Of a DNA stretch of 64,000 nucleotides, positions 9,807 through 21,073 are shown piece by piece. This DNA comes from Areca catechu (lineage: Eukaryota; Streptophyta; Magnoliopsida; Arecales; Arecaceae): assembly GCA_021397845.1 (NCBI GenBank), contig CM038043.1, positions 131,034,013 through 131,098,012 of the forward strand. The letters are read 5' to 3'. Made by a program: the position numbers and the translations under genes. Within the stretch, counting starts at the first letter, position 1. Every line of letters starts with the position of its first letter. The notes below the pieces were generated by a model. The model saw only the letters and a list, made by a program, of their open reading frames with translations. It made no database searches and had not been told where the DNA came from.

Positions 9807-11117
9807 GCAAACAATTAGACTCAGACCCGAACTACGAGTTTTCTAAACCGGTTAGTCCAAATAAACTGAGTTGACTAGATACAATCAAATCAACAGCTAC
9901 TCTCTTCCACTGGCCAGTCAGGAGGTGGGTCTGTGGGAGGTTCCCCCAGCTTTCACTGGGTCCTAATTAAAAACCACAAGAACCGCTTAGGCTTGAGCCA
10001 CTTAACCTCTATCCTTGACACCAGCTTCCAATAATAGATGAAGAAATGGGTTGCACAAGCTTTCCCAATTGAATTGAACTGGACCTAGAGTTCCAAGCTA
10101 GTTGCCTAATCAAGGTGGCAAGCTAGATTGTAGTAACTCTATACTTGGCCAGGTTTTAGAACAAGGGGAGTGTGAGATCCTGTCTCTGGCCTACCTAGGC
10201 CCGGTGGAATTGGCCCGATAGACGGATCAGCACCCAAGCCCTTAGTCCCAATTCTAGACACCAAGTAATAGGGCACACACAAGACTAGTTGACACAATGA
10301 GTTGACAATAACCTGGGCTCGACCAAATTGATGTCCCTAACCCACTAGGGCAATTAATGTCTAATCAATTTTAGTTAGGGATTGGATCGATATGCAATTT
10401 GGTGATTTTTGGGCTAGGGACAGGTGATGAAATCCTGACCCTATGTCAATTTCATGCCCTTAATTTGATTTGTCATGAGATGCATGCAAATTTCAAATTT
10501 CAGGTGCAGAAGTAGTGTGTTGCAGTTTAAATGTGGTATTGATAAGTGCAGAAAAAAATATCAGAAAAATCTAAAAAAATCACAGAAAACTCCTAACTTA
10601 TAGATGACATACCAGATGAAACAGAATTTCAAAATAAAATCTGTACTATTCTAGACAGATTCTGAAATGAAGATAATGAAATGGAACAGAACAGAACAGA
10701 AACCTTAATTACACTGATGGACTGCAAGAATTTTCATTTTTTTTGTAATTTTTTTCTCAGATTGAAATTTAAAACGGTGATAAACAACTTAAAATGGAAT
10801 AGGAAAAAAAATATTCCAACGAGGAATGTGATACTTGCCTTTGGAGTTGCAGGCGGATTACAGTCAGCCTACAGAAAATACAGCAAGCAGAAAAACAGAA
10901 CGTGACCAATACAAAATTCACAAATGAAATCTAAAAAGTCCTTTGGCTTTCTTTTTCACGGGTCAATCACAATGGCACCCCGACACGCCTTAGGAGATCC
11001 CCGTGGAATGGGAAGAGAGGGTGTTTAAACCCTACTTTCTCCTAAGACCGGACGGCCTGGTAACGCCCCCGATCCAAGTACTTCAAGGACTTAATGCTAT
11101 GCAATCAGGAACTTATT
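9807..11117 (-). other. Chromovirus 5' leader
   Basis: About 1.3 kb lies between the primer site and the gag ATG with no convincing gene; a 74-codon plus-strand frame at 10681 is AT-rich chance. It holds the hairpin module (10966-11082) about 50 bases from the primer site. Leaders of this type usually carry packaging and dimerisation signals. Confidence 0.6.
10966..11082 (-). other. Hairpin-forming module in the chromovirus leader (copy 2)
   Basis: CTTAGGAGA (10989-10997) and TCTCCTAAG (11038-11046) form a perfect nine-pair stem around a second stem, AGGGT/ACCCT. The primary sequence is shared with 1896-2012 in the copia element. Its place just after the primer site in the genomic RNA fits a packaging or dimerisation structure, which is inference. 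Confidence 0.6.
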
Positions 11118-11124
11118 CTACCAT

Positions 11125-11136
11125 GCTCTGATACCA
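11125..11136 (-). promoter_or_regulatory. Primer-binding site (initiator Met-tRNA) of the chromovirus
   Basis: The minus strand reads TGGTATCAGAGC, the standard match to the 3' end of plant initiator Met-tRNA, four bases inside the 5' LTR (11141). It primes minus-strand DNA synthesis. Confidence 0.92.
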
Positions 11137-11140
11137 AGAT

Positions 11141-12486
11141 TGGTGGGGACATGCAAGATGAGAATGCAACTATGTAACCCTAAAGGAGATTAGCAAAGAT
11201 TAACTTAGCAATTTCTTATTTGCATATGATTAGTTCAGCATATAGTATCAAAGGAGGTCTAATAAAGAGAACTCGAACGATCAAACGTAAACCTAATTAA
11301 TAAGACTATCAAAATAACAAAGAAATAGGAATAAGATTCGAACCACACAAGTTAAGCTAGGCAAATTTAATATTTCAGACCTAATCGATACTAGAACATA
11401 CCTAGCATTAATCTTTCAAGTAGATCAAGATCACTCATGAAGAGACCTCCCAAATGACAAGACCATACTACAAATTGAGGGCCCTTCTTGTTTTCTGGAT
11501 TATGGCAAATAATTCCTTCCTCTTGAGTTCGGAATCCCGGAGAACCCTACAACAAAGAAACCTTGAGATTAGGAACTTGGTAAAATACGTTAGTCATGAA
11601 ATGGAGAAACTAAAGAAGAGTCGAGGAAGCAGTGTTGAAGAATAATCTTGGCGCCATGGTAGATCACTTGAAATGGATTTGGCCGGCCTCCTTGTGATGG
11701 TCTTCTTGATCAACCTTAGATATTGAAGAGCTAGCTTGAGATTGGAGAAGAAGAAGAGTGTCTTAGGCGTTGGAGATGGAGGAGGAGAAAGTAGGGTTGG
11801 CGTGGGATAGGGAGAGGAATTTAGAACTACCACTTAGGCACATAGAACTCACATAGAAGAAAACTTTTATTTTTTCTTTTCCATCCTTTCTTTACAAGAA
11901 GACTAAGAGTCTTTTATAGACTATTAAGCCATTTTGAATTCAAACTACACCAAATATCATGGAGAAAAATTTGTGGAGAAAAATATGGGGCATCCCATGA
12001 GTAGTGGAGGAAGATGTGGAGGAGGTTGTAGCTAATTCAAATTCAAATTCCCCTTTTCTTCTCTTGGGTGGCAACCTTGGATGGTGAGGTGGCATGTGTG
12101 ATGTGGCAGCAACCTTGGATGGTGAGGTGGTATGTGTGATGTGGCAGCAACCTTGGATGATGAGGTGGCATGTGGTCCCCACTTGAGGTGGCTTTGGTCT
12201 TGCTTTGGAGTATAAGTCTTGAGTCTTCTTTAGTCTTCAAATGTGGTTTGGTTTGATTCTTCATGGATTGGACTTGACTCATTTGGACCCAACTCTCAAA
12301 TACAAGATTAATCAGGCTGGACTAGTTCCAACATAAAATTGAAATGGACTCGAATTACATAATTATTTGGACTCAAAATTAAAGAAAGAAAAAAATTACA
12401 GGACTTTCTTTTACTCATCCAACCATAAGGACTCGGATTTGACTTGAATTGGTTGGAGTCTCTTCCTGATTCTGGTGCCCACACCA
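11141..12486 (-). repeat. 5' LTR of the nested chromovirus (1346 bp)
   Basis: It starts TGGTGGGGAC and ends CCCACACCA on the plus strand, and is followed by target copy CTTTG (12487-12491). It lacks the 23-bp duplication seen in the partner LTR and is otherwise the same in the parts compared. A frame from the copia gag runs through the boundary and borrows the same 24 terminal codons (12411-12484) that close the chromovirus polyprotein. Confidence 0.95.
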
Positions 12487-13124
12487 CTTTGCCATAAGTT
12501 CAACTCATAGGTCATGAGTGAACCGATAAGCTCCTCCAAAGGTAAGGTTTCTACATCTTTAGCTTCTTGGATCGCCGTCACCTTTGGATCCCATGATTTT
12601 GGCAAGGATCTAAGAATTTTGTTCACCAAATCAGCATTAGTATAGATTTTGCCAAGACTTTTTAATTCATTAATAATAGTCATAAATCTTGAAAACATAT
12701 CAGATATAGATTCATAATGCATCATTTCAAAAGTTTCAAAAGAATGTATAAGCAAATTAATTTTAGTGTTCTTCACTTGAAGAGTACCCTCATGAGTAAC
12801 TTCAAGTGTGTCCCATATTTCCTTCGCTGATGTGCATGTAGAAACTCTATTAAATTCATTTAAGTCCAATGCACAATAAAGCAAGTTCATTGCTTTAGCA
12901 TTGAGTTCAAATTGTTTAATGTCATATTCATTCCAATCCTCTTCAGGCTTTGGAATGGAAATGCCATTAACCAAAATGGAAGGAATATGAGGACCACTAA
13001 TAATGGTTTTCCAAAGATGATAACTAATAGATTGAATATGGATGCGCATGCGAGTTTTCCAAAATATGTAATTTATGCCATTGAAAAATGGTGGTCTAAC
13101 ACTAATACCTACAAGGGTCACCAT
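12487..13124 (-). pseudogene. Copia gag, N-terminal half (UBN2-type)
   Basis: The frame starts at ATG 13124, about 44 bases after the primer site. It carries the hallmarks of Ty1/copia gag of the UBN2 type: PPFFNGINYIFWKTRM near the start, then AKEIWDTLEVTHEGT and LRSLPKSWD. It is broken after about 213 codons by the chromovirus LTR, and the open frame continues 24 codons into that LTR to a stop at 12411. The remaining half of gag is at 3084-3707. The UBN2 part closely parallels 59648-60304. It is disrupted and not expected to make a working capsid. Confidence 0.88.
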
Positions 13125-13167
13125 GAACTTTAGCTCAAAATCGTTAGATTTTCAATCAGAGCACCGA

Positions 13168-13179
13168 GCTCTGATACCA
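13168..13179 (-). promoter_or_regulatory. Primer-binding site (initiator Met-tRNA) of the gag-only copia element
   Basis: The minus strand reads TGGTATCAGAGC two bases from the 5' LTR (13182). It is the same type of site as at 59593-59604. Confidence 0.92.
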
Positions 13180-13181
13180 CT

Positions 13182-14572
13182 TGTTGCCCAGATATGGTGC
13201 CCAAGAGGGGGGTGAATTGGGTATTTTAAAAATTAAAGCAATATATGTGCTATCAAGTTCAAAGGTGAAGAGTGATAGTGCTCAAGTAATTGTGCAACGA
13301 AAGCAATGAAATAAAACAACAATTAAAGAGCAAAAGAAGATAAAGAGTAAAGCAATGCAAACACACAAGAAGTATAGTGGTTCGGTGCACCTAGCACCTA
13401 CATCCACTCCCCAAGCTTCACTTGGGAATTTCTACTATAATCTTTAGATTACAGCCGACTTGTTTTACCAGGCTCACAAGTCAAAACCTTACACACTTGT
13501 TTTGGCTTCGGGCTTACAAGCAACCCTAGTTGGTTTTATCAATTGGCTCACCAACAAACCTCACTCACTTGTTTTGGCTTCGGGCTTACAAGCAACCCTA
13601 GTTGGTTTTATCAATTGGCTCACCAACAAACCTCACACACTTGTTTTGGCTTCGGGAATACAAGCAACCCTAGTTGGTTTTATCAATTGGCTCACCAACA
13701 AACCTCACACTAGTTTCAAATTCCCTTGAAACTAGCCTACCATAAATAGAATTTGAATACAATGAATAAAAACAATACAAACTCCTTTTTGAGCAATAAG
13801 AAATTCGTTGAAGCTCTTGATGGAGACTCTTCAAGCCTTTTCCCTTGGAATCTTTGACCTCACTAAATGCCAAACTCTTGAAAGTTGGATTCCTCAAAGA
13901 TGGAAAGCTTTTAGCTAAGGAATCTCTTGGATTTCTCACTCTTTTTGGCTTGGAATTGCTTGAAGGCTTTTTACTTTCACTCTAATCCTTTTCACCTTGT
14001 CTCCATTTCTTTTTTGAAGTTTGGTGGAGGTTAAATACCTCATTCATGCTGAAACAACTCCACAAGACCGTTAGAATCAAAAATATGGCCGTTTATGGCC
14101 GTTAGAAATCAAATCAGAAGTTCAGAAAAACTAGCCGTTATGCCATGAGTCGACCTCTGGATCAAGTGTCGACCTCAGGTGTCGACCTCAGGTGTCGACC
14201 TCTGGACAGGTGTTGACCTCAGGTGTCGACCTCTGAACAGGTGTTGACCTCAGGTGTCGACCTCTGAACAGGTGTTGACCTCAGGTGTCGACCTCTGAAC
14301 AGGTGTTGACCTCTGGTGTCGACCTCTGGAGCGTGCCACTGAAATTTTGCCGTGCCGGTTTTGCTGAACCATCTTCAAATCCTTTCATATTAATTCCAAA
14401 GTCCATATATTTGATTTTCCATTAATTTAAGGACTTTTTCAACTGAAATACAAGCATTTCTTCATTCAACATGGTTGAGTACTAAGATCTAAGAAATACA
14501 CTTAAAACACAATTAGTACTCATATATACTTAAACAATTTGTCAATCATCAAAATCAAGACTAGAGTCAACA
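13182..14572 (-). repeat. 5' LTR of the gag-only copia element (1391 bp)
   Basis: This full-length LTR starts TGTTGCCC and ends GTCAACA. It contains the 72-bp repeat array (13494-13709) and the GTCGAC block (14166-14327). It abuts LINE-derived DNA at 14573. Confidence 0.93.
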
Positions 14573-16750
14573 AGGCCTTTCGGAGGCAATCAGAGAAGAC
14601 AACCCACCCATCTTCACCTTCCTGTCAGCCAGCCTAGGCTCCAGCCCAGGCTGGGCATCTAGCTCCAAAGGCCTCCCTTAAGAACCCCCAGTAACACCAC
14701 CACCCTTCTTCCCCTCTCCAACAGCTAAGCCACTACCCTTCTCCTCCTCCCCTGTAACATCCACCGAGAAAGCTTTCCCCTTGATCACTCCACCTCCCTT
14801 CTTCCCATCCCCTGCACCACTCACCATCAACCCTTTCCCCTTCACTTCCCCACCTACCCCCCCTAGATCCAGTTGCAGAGAACCCAGCAGAGCCCAAGTC
14901 AACTCCCATACTCCCAGAGCCCTTCTTCCTCACCTCAGCCCAGCCCAAAACTACTGTTTTCCATTTGGCCACACCCCCGGAGTGCCCGCCACCACTCTCC
15001 CTAGATCCCCCCTCCCCCCTAACACCAGAAGAAACAGCCTTCCTAGGTAAGGATACAGATATAGGAGCTTTACCCCCTTGAGCCCTTCAATACAAAGATT
15101 AGAGGTACCAACCTTTACCACCGGGGGTGACGCCGACACTGCCAGCCATACTTTCAAGCCCGTCGGAGGAGAGAGAGCAGCCTCCACCAAGATCGGTTTG
15201 GTGGTCACTGTCGTAGGGCCTGTAAGGCTTGAAAGCAGAGCAGCCGGTGGGCTTCGATCCCTTTTCAGTGCTCCCGAACCCTAGTCCACCATAACCAAAT
15301 CTATTAGGCCAGGATCGAAGAGGCCCACTTCCTTAAGATCCCCTAGCCCAGCCAAAGGCCCGATCCAGGGGCCCGTGGAGTAGAACCACATAGAACATCA
15401 TCCGGGCATAGCTCCGGGGAACAATGATGTGCCACCTTGCAAGGTTTCTGCCACCCATTAGAATCTGGTGGCGAGCTCGATGATGACATGCCCACCGTGG
15501 GAGAAGTCCTGAAGGGAGAAGAGGAGGGAAGATCCGATGAGGATCTGCCAGCAACCCTTCCCCCCTCAGCTTCCTTCTGATCCTTGACAGGAGAGCGAAC
15601 CATCCGAGATAGCCTACTCTGGGTAGCGAGCAGCCATGGCCCAAATTTCAGTCGACCTCTGCCCTGAACCCCCAAATTCATAGCAGAAGCCTCTCCCTGC
15701 AACCCCTCCGACCCTCCATCCCCAAACTCCCATCCCTTTCTTCCCCCCAAATCCTCCGGCACTGTATTGCTACAGTCCTCTTCCTCATGGCCAATGATCC
15801 CACAGTTGAAGCAGAGAGCAGGCAAGTTCTCATAAACAAAGCATTGCCAAAAAATTTTTGATTTACCTCTAATGAGAACTCCCGGCTTGACTGGCTGAGC
15901 AGCATCCAACTCGACCCTCACCTGAGCGTAGCCTGCCTTTTTAAGGTGGTCTGTAAACCTATCAATGGAGATGGGTTTTCCAGCTTCCTTCACCACCGCC
16001 ATCATCGATGTAGGCTTCCAGAACTCAAAGGCGGCCCCGGTAGTCTGAGCCAAACGACCACCTTCTGTATCCTTCTCTGCTCCGACACGAAATCAGGCTT
16101 TCAATCCTCCATGGCCAGTAGCTAGCCACCGGCAAACCACGGCCCGCCAGTATGGACAGAGGAGCAGTCTCTTATCGATTTGAGATGGACCACCAAGTGG
16201 TCTTCAGCCAAAGGGATCACCTCCGAATCGTAGGATAGGCTAGCCTTCGAGCGGATCTCCCTTGCCACCGCCTCCGCAGACACCCGCCGACCCAAACTCT
16301 AGACAACTACCACCAAACCAGACGATTCTTTCCTCGCCTCCTCGAGCTCCGTCTCTAGCAGCTCTAGGATTTTAGTGAAATACGCATGCAGCAACTCCAA
16401 ATCCTCTATTGGCAACCTAGGAGAGGACCAAAAAGATCCTCTTCCTGAACCCTGAACCATCCTGGCCCAAGAACGCTCACCATCCCCTGAGCTCCTTCCC
16501 TCCCTCCCCTCCTTCCCGCTCGAATCACCCGCTTCCGCCATGGCCATCCAAGGTAGCTTCAGCAACATGGAAACCCCAAACCCCAAGCTCGCTTCCCAAG
16601 ATACTAAGAGGCTATCACAGTGGAAATTTTTCATATAATGTATTTGTTGCATTTTAGCCCCCAGCCCCTCTAAATCCTCCATGCGGTGATCTTGAATTTT
16701 TGTGGCATGCCAAGTCTTCGTCATTGCATCGGAATATCTATCGCAAAATT
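14573..16750 (-). pseudogene. LINE (L1-type) ORF1 relic with DUF4283-like and CCHC domains
   Basis: On the minus strand a candidate start near 16540 (MAMAEAGDS) leads to a DUF4283-like region, whose GGPWFAGG and VVWLRLPG are typical of plant LINE ORF1. A frameshift near 16040-16060 moves the reading into the frame 16053-15343, with KPISIDRFTDHLKKAGYAQV, VYENLPALCFNCG and the CCHC knuckle CFNCGIIGHEEEDC. A Pro/Ser/Gly-rich, broken tail follows to 14573, where the copia LTR cuts it. ORF1 products bind RNA in LINE particles. No ORF2 is present here; it may lie beyond the left edge of the window. At least one in-frame stop and one frameshift show it is dead. Confidence 0.75.
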
Positions 16751-18731
16751 TTGGACAGGAAAAGTCTTAAAATTAAAAAAGAATCCCAGCCTGCTTAAGA
16801 GATCCAAGCCAATCTGCTTCATTGGCCTAGCCTATTTTTCACCGGATAAGCCAACTGAAACCTAAAGCAGGCGCACGATGGACGAGTTAGCCAAATGCAT
16901 TTGAGAATTTTTTTTTTTTTTTTTTTTTGGGAAAAGTTCATAATATTATATTTTACGTGTCAACAATGATTCCAAGCATATTGAAAACTCATTTAACTCT
17001 CCTACTAAACGAGGACACACATACATAATGCATGATACTTAATTTTAATTTTTTTAATGACATTGATGCTTTATTATTTATCGTAGCTTTTGTTCGTTTT
17101 AGAAATTTTAACATGAATAGGAATTAGTATTTTAAATGAGATATTGCAGAAAAATAATTTTGAAGTATTTCTTGGAGCTACTTAAATGTAATTTAACATC
17201 AAAAAGATATAAAACTAACAAAAGTTCATTATCGTTATGTTTTAAAACATGTATTGTGAGATACATGATAAAACATACACAAATATTTTTAATACATTCT
17301 GTTTATATATGGTTTTAAGATTTAAAAGGCCGGAGAGTTTTGGAGAATAACAATATCTTAGGATTAGAAATATTTGAGAAATATTTGAATGCATATAATA
17401 GTGAACTAGTCAAATAAATTTCAGTTGTTTATAAATCCACTATATTTCATATATGTTAATGTTTATCATAATATAATAAAGTTGTGACAAATGACAAAAA
17501 GATTATTTCTTAGAAATTCAAATAAAAGTAAAAAAGAGAAGAGAACTACTTGTAATAATATTTATTTGAATAAAACTCTTTAGAAATAAAAAATTATCAA
17601 TTTTGTTTTTAGAAAAAAAAATGGCCTTCTCCACTCTAAAGCTAAAGTTGACAAACTAAGGTTTGATGCTTTTGATATAAACTAATTATAGTGCGTGTGC
17701 ATGTGAAAATATGGAAAAATTAACCAAAATAAGTATATGTGGATTTAATCGTAACCTTTTAATATTATGTAGATTATGGCAATATTCCCGTTATTCTTGC
17801 ATTTGCTCTTGCAACAAGGATATCTAGATTATCCAATCCCAAAAGTTATTTAGCCAAACTTTGGTCAAACTCTTAGCTAGCCACTAGGCTAGTTTAAATC
17901 AGCTCTTGTTCAATCTAGGAAAGGATTTCAGAAAATTAGATATAACCGGAACAAATCCAATCAAACCCAAAAAAAATAGTTCAAAAATATTGGGCCAGTA
18001 AAATCCAATTGTACTCAATGTTAGAGCTAGATATATTATATTAGGATATTTAGATGTAGCTAAGCTATTATAATTATTTTTTAATAATAATGAAACTTTT
18101 AAATTGCTCTTTAAATATTAGGAAGGACCAATTCCCTTTTTTTTTTTTTTTTTTAACCCTATAACCATCCCTTCCCACTTGTAGAATGGCACAATATTCG
18201 GTAGGTCAAATGTTCTGGCTTAGGATCCAAAACAACAATTAAATCAAGCAATAGTAGTGAATTAAAAAAAAAAGGGAACATATAAATTTATTTTACAGAA
18301 AATAAAGATTAGAATAATGAGTTCAACCTCTCTTACAAAGAAGTCTCATCCTAACAAAAAGAATTCTCTCCTACTCTTCCCATCATTCTCTCTCCCTCTT
18401 CATAAAACCATGCCCTCTCTCCCACTACAAAATAAAAATATCACCAGCTCCCGCTCCTACTAAAAGACTTATATTCTTTTCATAAAATAAAGGAAGGATC
18501 TTATATCCAAGATAAATTAAATATAAATATTTAAGAATGCACTACCCAATACTACAATAGAAACCTTCTCTAAAGAGAGGAGGGGTCAGTCTATTAGTTT
18601 ACAACTCTAATAAGTAATGCTACTCTTCTACTCAAATTTATAATAAAATTCCTAGTGATATAGTCATTCATAAGCATAATTAAAACCTTGCCCTTATTAT
18701 TTAGCTTTAGCATTATAGTTTACCATCCATC
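16751..18731. other. AT-rich intergenic DNA
   Basis: No gene is supported. There is an uninterrupted poly(T) run at about 16909-16928 and another at about 18137-18154, each possibly the tail of a retroposed fragment that I cannot identify. TSD copy AAAAT (18732-18736) of the next element follows. Confidence 0.6.
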
Positions 18732-18736
18732 AAAAT

Positions 18737-19661
18737 TGAAATGGCATGATCGCTAATTTGGAACCCTATCAAATCCAGTTGGCCACCACGATGGTGAAAG
18801 GTGCCACCTAGATGCAGTAACCAGGCGAAGCACCAAGTCTAAGACTCTAGCCGAGGTCAGCTCTCCCGAGGTCATCGAGGTCGTGCTCCCACCTTCTAAG
18901 TGCTTGCCCAAGATCAGCTCCCCCAAGGTTGATCCCTAGGCCGACATCGTGCTCCCGCCTTCTGAGCCCCCAGCCGAGGCCAGCTCTCCCAAGGTCGAGC
19001 CCTCGGCCAGGGTCGTGCTCCCACCTTCTGAGCCCCTGTCCAAGGTCAACTCCCTCGAGGTCGAGCCCTCGGCCAGGGTCGTGCTCCCGCCTTCTGAGCC
19101 CCTAGCCGAGGTCAGCTCCCTCGAAGTCGAGCCTTCAGCCGAGGATGTGCTCTTGCCTTCTGAGCCCCTGGCCGAGGTCAACTCCCCCGAAGTCAAGCCC
19201 TCGGTCGGGGTCGCATTCCCCCTACTCGAGATCAAGCCCTCGGTCAAAGTCAGTTCCTTCCCTCGAAGTCAGACATAGATTTTTGTACATGGACACGGCC
19301 TCTTCCACGAGCACCTTTGGAGCGGCCGGCATAGCAACATCGGCAAGCGATGTCATCACCTTCGTCAGGACCCCGGTGCTACCTGAGAAGACTAGCACCC
19401 CTGTGGGTGGTGCTCCACCAGAGCATGCCGCCTGCAATCCCTGAGGAATGGCGTCCTACCATTGCACACTGCCTGCCACCTCTATGGACTGGCATTTTGC
19501 CAGAGAACACCGCCTACAAGGGAGCATCCTGCCGGGGCGTCAATCCCCTCAGCCTACTGTCAGCACCTCCTAGAGAAAGGCACTCCACTCGGGGTGTCGC
19601 ACCCCTCGACCTACCGCTTGCACCAACCCGAAGAGGAAGGTTTTACCAGGGTTTTAGATCC
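18737..19661 (+). repeat. 5' LTR of the Tat element, 3' part missing
   Basis: It aligns with 28648-29570 of the 3' LTR and stops aligning at about 19661, where foreign sequence begins. It contains 66-bp tandem units (about 18850-19265) of the GAGGTCGAGCCCTCGGCC type. The period is a multiple of 3, so long frames appear on both strands with 22-residue repeats such as VEPSARVVLPPSEPL. I treat these as repeat artefacts. Confidence 0.85.
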
Positions 19662-20470
19662 TTGGAACCCAGAGAAGTTCCCCATAGAAGACTTAAAGCT
19701 AGTTGAATCAATAAATACCCAGGTAAGAGCCACCCTAGAATCAGTTGACCCTGACCATACCCACATAGTAGTCGACCCAGAGTTAAATGGCCCAGATCAC
19801 ACCCAGGCAATAATGAAAGAGCAGTTGAGGAAGGAAACCCAGATCCTATTACTAGAGCACCACCTGAGAAAATTTTAGAAGAGGAGCCAATTGTAAAGCC
19901 TAGTCCTAAATTTCTTGAACCAAATGACTTTATTAAGGATTTGACTTATTAGTACCCTCAAGAAGAATCCCATCCTGTAGTTCCCATTGACAATCTCTTT
20001 CCTGAGATTAGTGACCCATTCTTCCAAACTATAAACCCTGTAGTTACCCATCAACCCTATAAGGTCAACCTTATCAGTCTAGGATTAATTCCTGACACCC
20101 CTTCTTACATCCTATTCTATCCAATTAAGCCCGAACCCCCTTCTTATTTCTTACCCTGCCAGACTAACCCTAAACTTACATCTTATTTTCTATCCTTTCC
20201 TGAAACTTCTTCTATTTTTTTCACTATCAGGTTACATTTTATAGGAGTTTGCATGTTGCATTCATTCATTGTGCATGTTAGGTTTGCATCTTACTTCTTG
20301 CATACCCTCTGGAATTTAGTAAGTGTACTTAGTAAATTCTTATATGCATGCCATGCTAGGGTCAAACCTAAAGAGTTTATAGTCTGTTAGGTTTTGTCCC
20401 TTAGAGTCCAATAAAATATCCTTTGATAGGGATGTCTAGTTGAGCCTATTAGTTATTAATTGAGTCCAAT
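19662..20470 (+). other. Unidentified filler with traces of open frame
   Basis: It lies between the broken Tat LTR and the chromovirus integrase remnant. Frames read PWNPEKFPIEDLKLVES and, after a shift near 19850, a Pro/Ser-rich stretch with few stops to about 20390. I recognise no family. It could be captured host sequence or a diverged part of the retroelement. Confidence 0.4.
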
Positions 20471-21021
20471 AAATTCACAGCCTAACTTATATGTCTGCAC
20501 CTACACTTATCTCTGCACAGTATATGCATTATGAAATTAGTCAAGAGTGGAACATAAGTAATGAACTAAATAACAACTTGGTTAATTTTCAAAGAAAAGA
20601 TAAAGAATTTTATGCAGAGAAATATATGATGATAAAGAAATTTTCTGCTTGCGAAGCTGGCCCATCCAAAATAATAAAGAGTAATGGACCCAATGTCTAT
20701 GTGCATGAGATATCACCTGATTTAGGTATTAGCTCCACCTTCATCATCTTAGATCTTATAAAGTCTAGAGAGCCAGCAGTGATACCCAGCGAGCCCCTTG
20801 AGCCACTCCCTTTCTTTGTGAGTGAACCCACCCTAGAGCGACCATATATAATTTGGCCTTTTGGTGAGGAACAGATTGAGAGAACTCTGGATGATCAAGC
20901 TACCAGTACCCAGAATAGAGACTATCAGTGGTACTTAGTCCGGTGGCAAGGTTGGCCAGAATTTGAGGATTTGTGGAATGCTGGTGTGGATTTGCAGTGC
21001 CTCAACCCAGACCCTCCTTGA
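20471..21021 (+). pseudogene. Chromovirus integrase C-terminus and chromodomain remnant
   Basis: This is homologous, domain for domain, to the last part of the polyprotein at 5001-9806. EAGPSKIIKSNGPNVYV corresponds to the integrase C-terminal region, ISSTF and the REPAVIPSE linker follow, and then a chromodomain with YLVRWQGWPEFEDLW. The expected Ser-Trp-Ile of the chromodomain has become LWN. Everything upstream of the integrase tail is missing. It reads on the plus strand, opposite to the intact chromovirus, and belongs to a different chromovirus family judging by its LTR. It is dead. Confidence 0.85.
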
Positions 21022-21073
21022 GCCAAATTAATCCATACTCGACGGGGTCGAGTTCCTCCCACCCTAAGAGAAT

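Larger units (their letters stand above)
3708..12486 (-). mobile_element. Complete chromovirus (Ty3/gypsy with chromodomain), nested in copia gag
   Basis: The element is flanked by a perfect 5-bp target duplication, CTTTG (3703-3707 and 12487-12491). LTRs at 3708-5076 and 11141-12486 begin TGGTG and end CACCA. Minus-strand order is 5' LTR, Met-tRNA primer site, about 1.3-kb leader, one polyprotein frame, 3' LTR. The polyprotein ends in a chromodomain, which defines chromoviruses; I do not assign the clade. In the parts I compared the LTRs differ only by one 23-bp tandem duplication near 4820-4865. The intact frame, matching LTRs and clean target duplication indicate a very recent and possibly still mobile copy, younger than the copia element it interrupts. 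Confidence 0.95.
1..14572 (-). mobile_element. Sirevirus-like Ty1/copia element, gag only, pol-less, interrupted by a nested chromovirus
   Basis: Two near-identical LTRs (1-1355, missing about 36 bases off the window edge, and 13182-14572) enclose, on the minus strand, a Met-tRNA primer site, a gag and polypurine tracts. The ends are TGTTG...CAACA. Removing the nested element and one target copy leaves about 5.8 kb. Between the end of gag (3084) and the 3' LTR there is no integrase, reverse transcriptase or RNase H, only about 1.7 kb of AT-rich DNA. It is therefore a non-autonomous element that would need enzymes in trans. I see three LTR substitutions (83 vs 13300, 1293 vs 14510, 1330 vs 14547) in 1355 aligned bases, so insertion was recent. 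The gag is of the same type as the second copia element at 58054, which supports Sirevirus (SIRE/Maximus) membership. The left target duplication lies outside the window; the right flank is AAGGC. Confidence 0.85.

Noticed and set aside
16909..16928. Poly(T) run as the tail of the LINE at 14573-16750
   Set aside because: It sits at the 5' side of that LINE, so it cannot be its 3' tail.
18949..19278. Repetitive protein-like frame (VEPSARVVLPPSEP units), also at 28803-29183
   Set aside because: Comes from a 66-bp tandem repeat whose period is a multiple of 3; the opposite strand is equally open.
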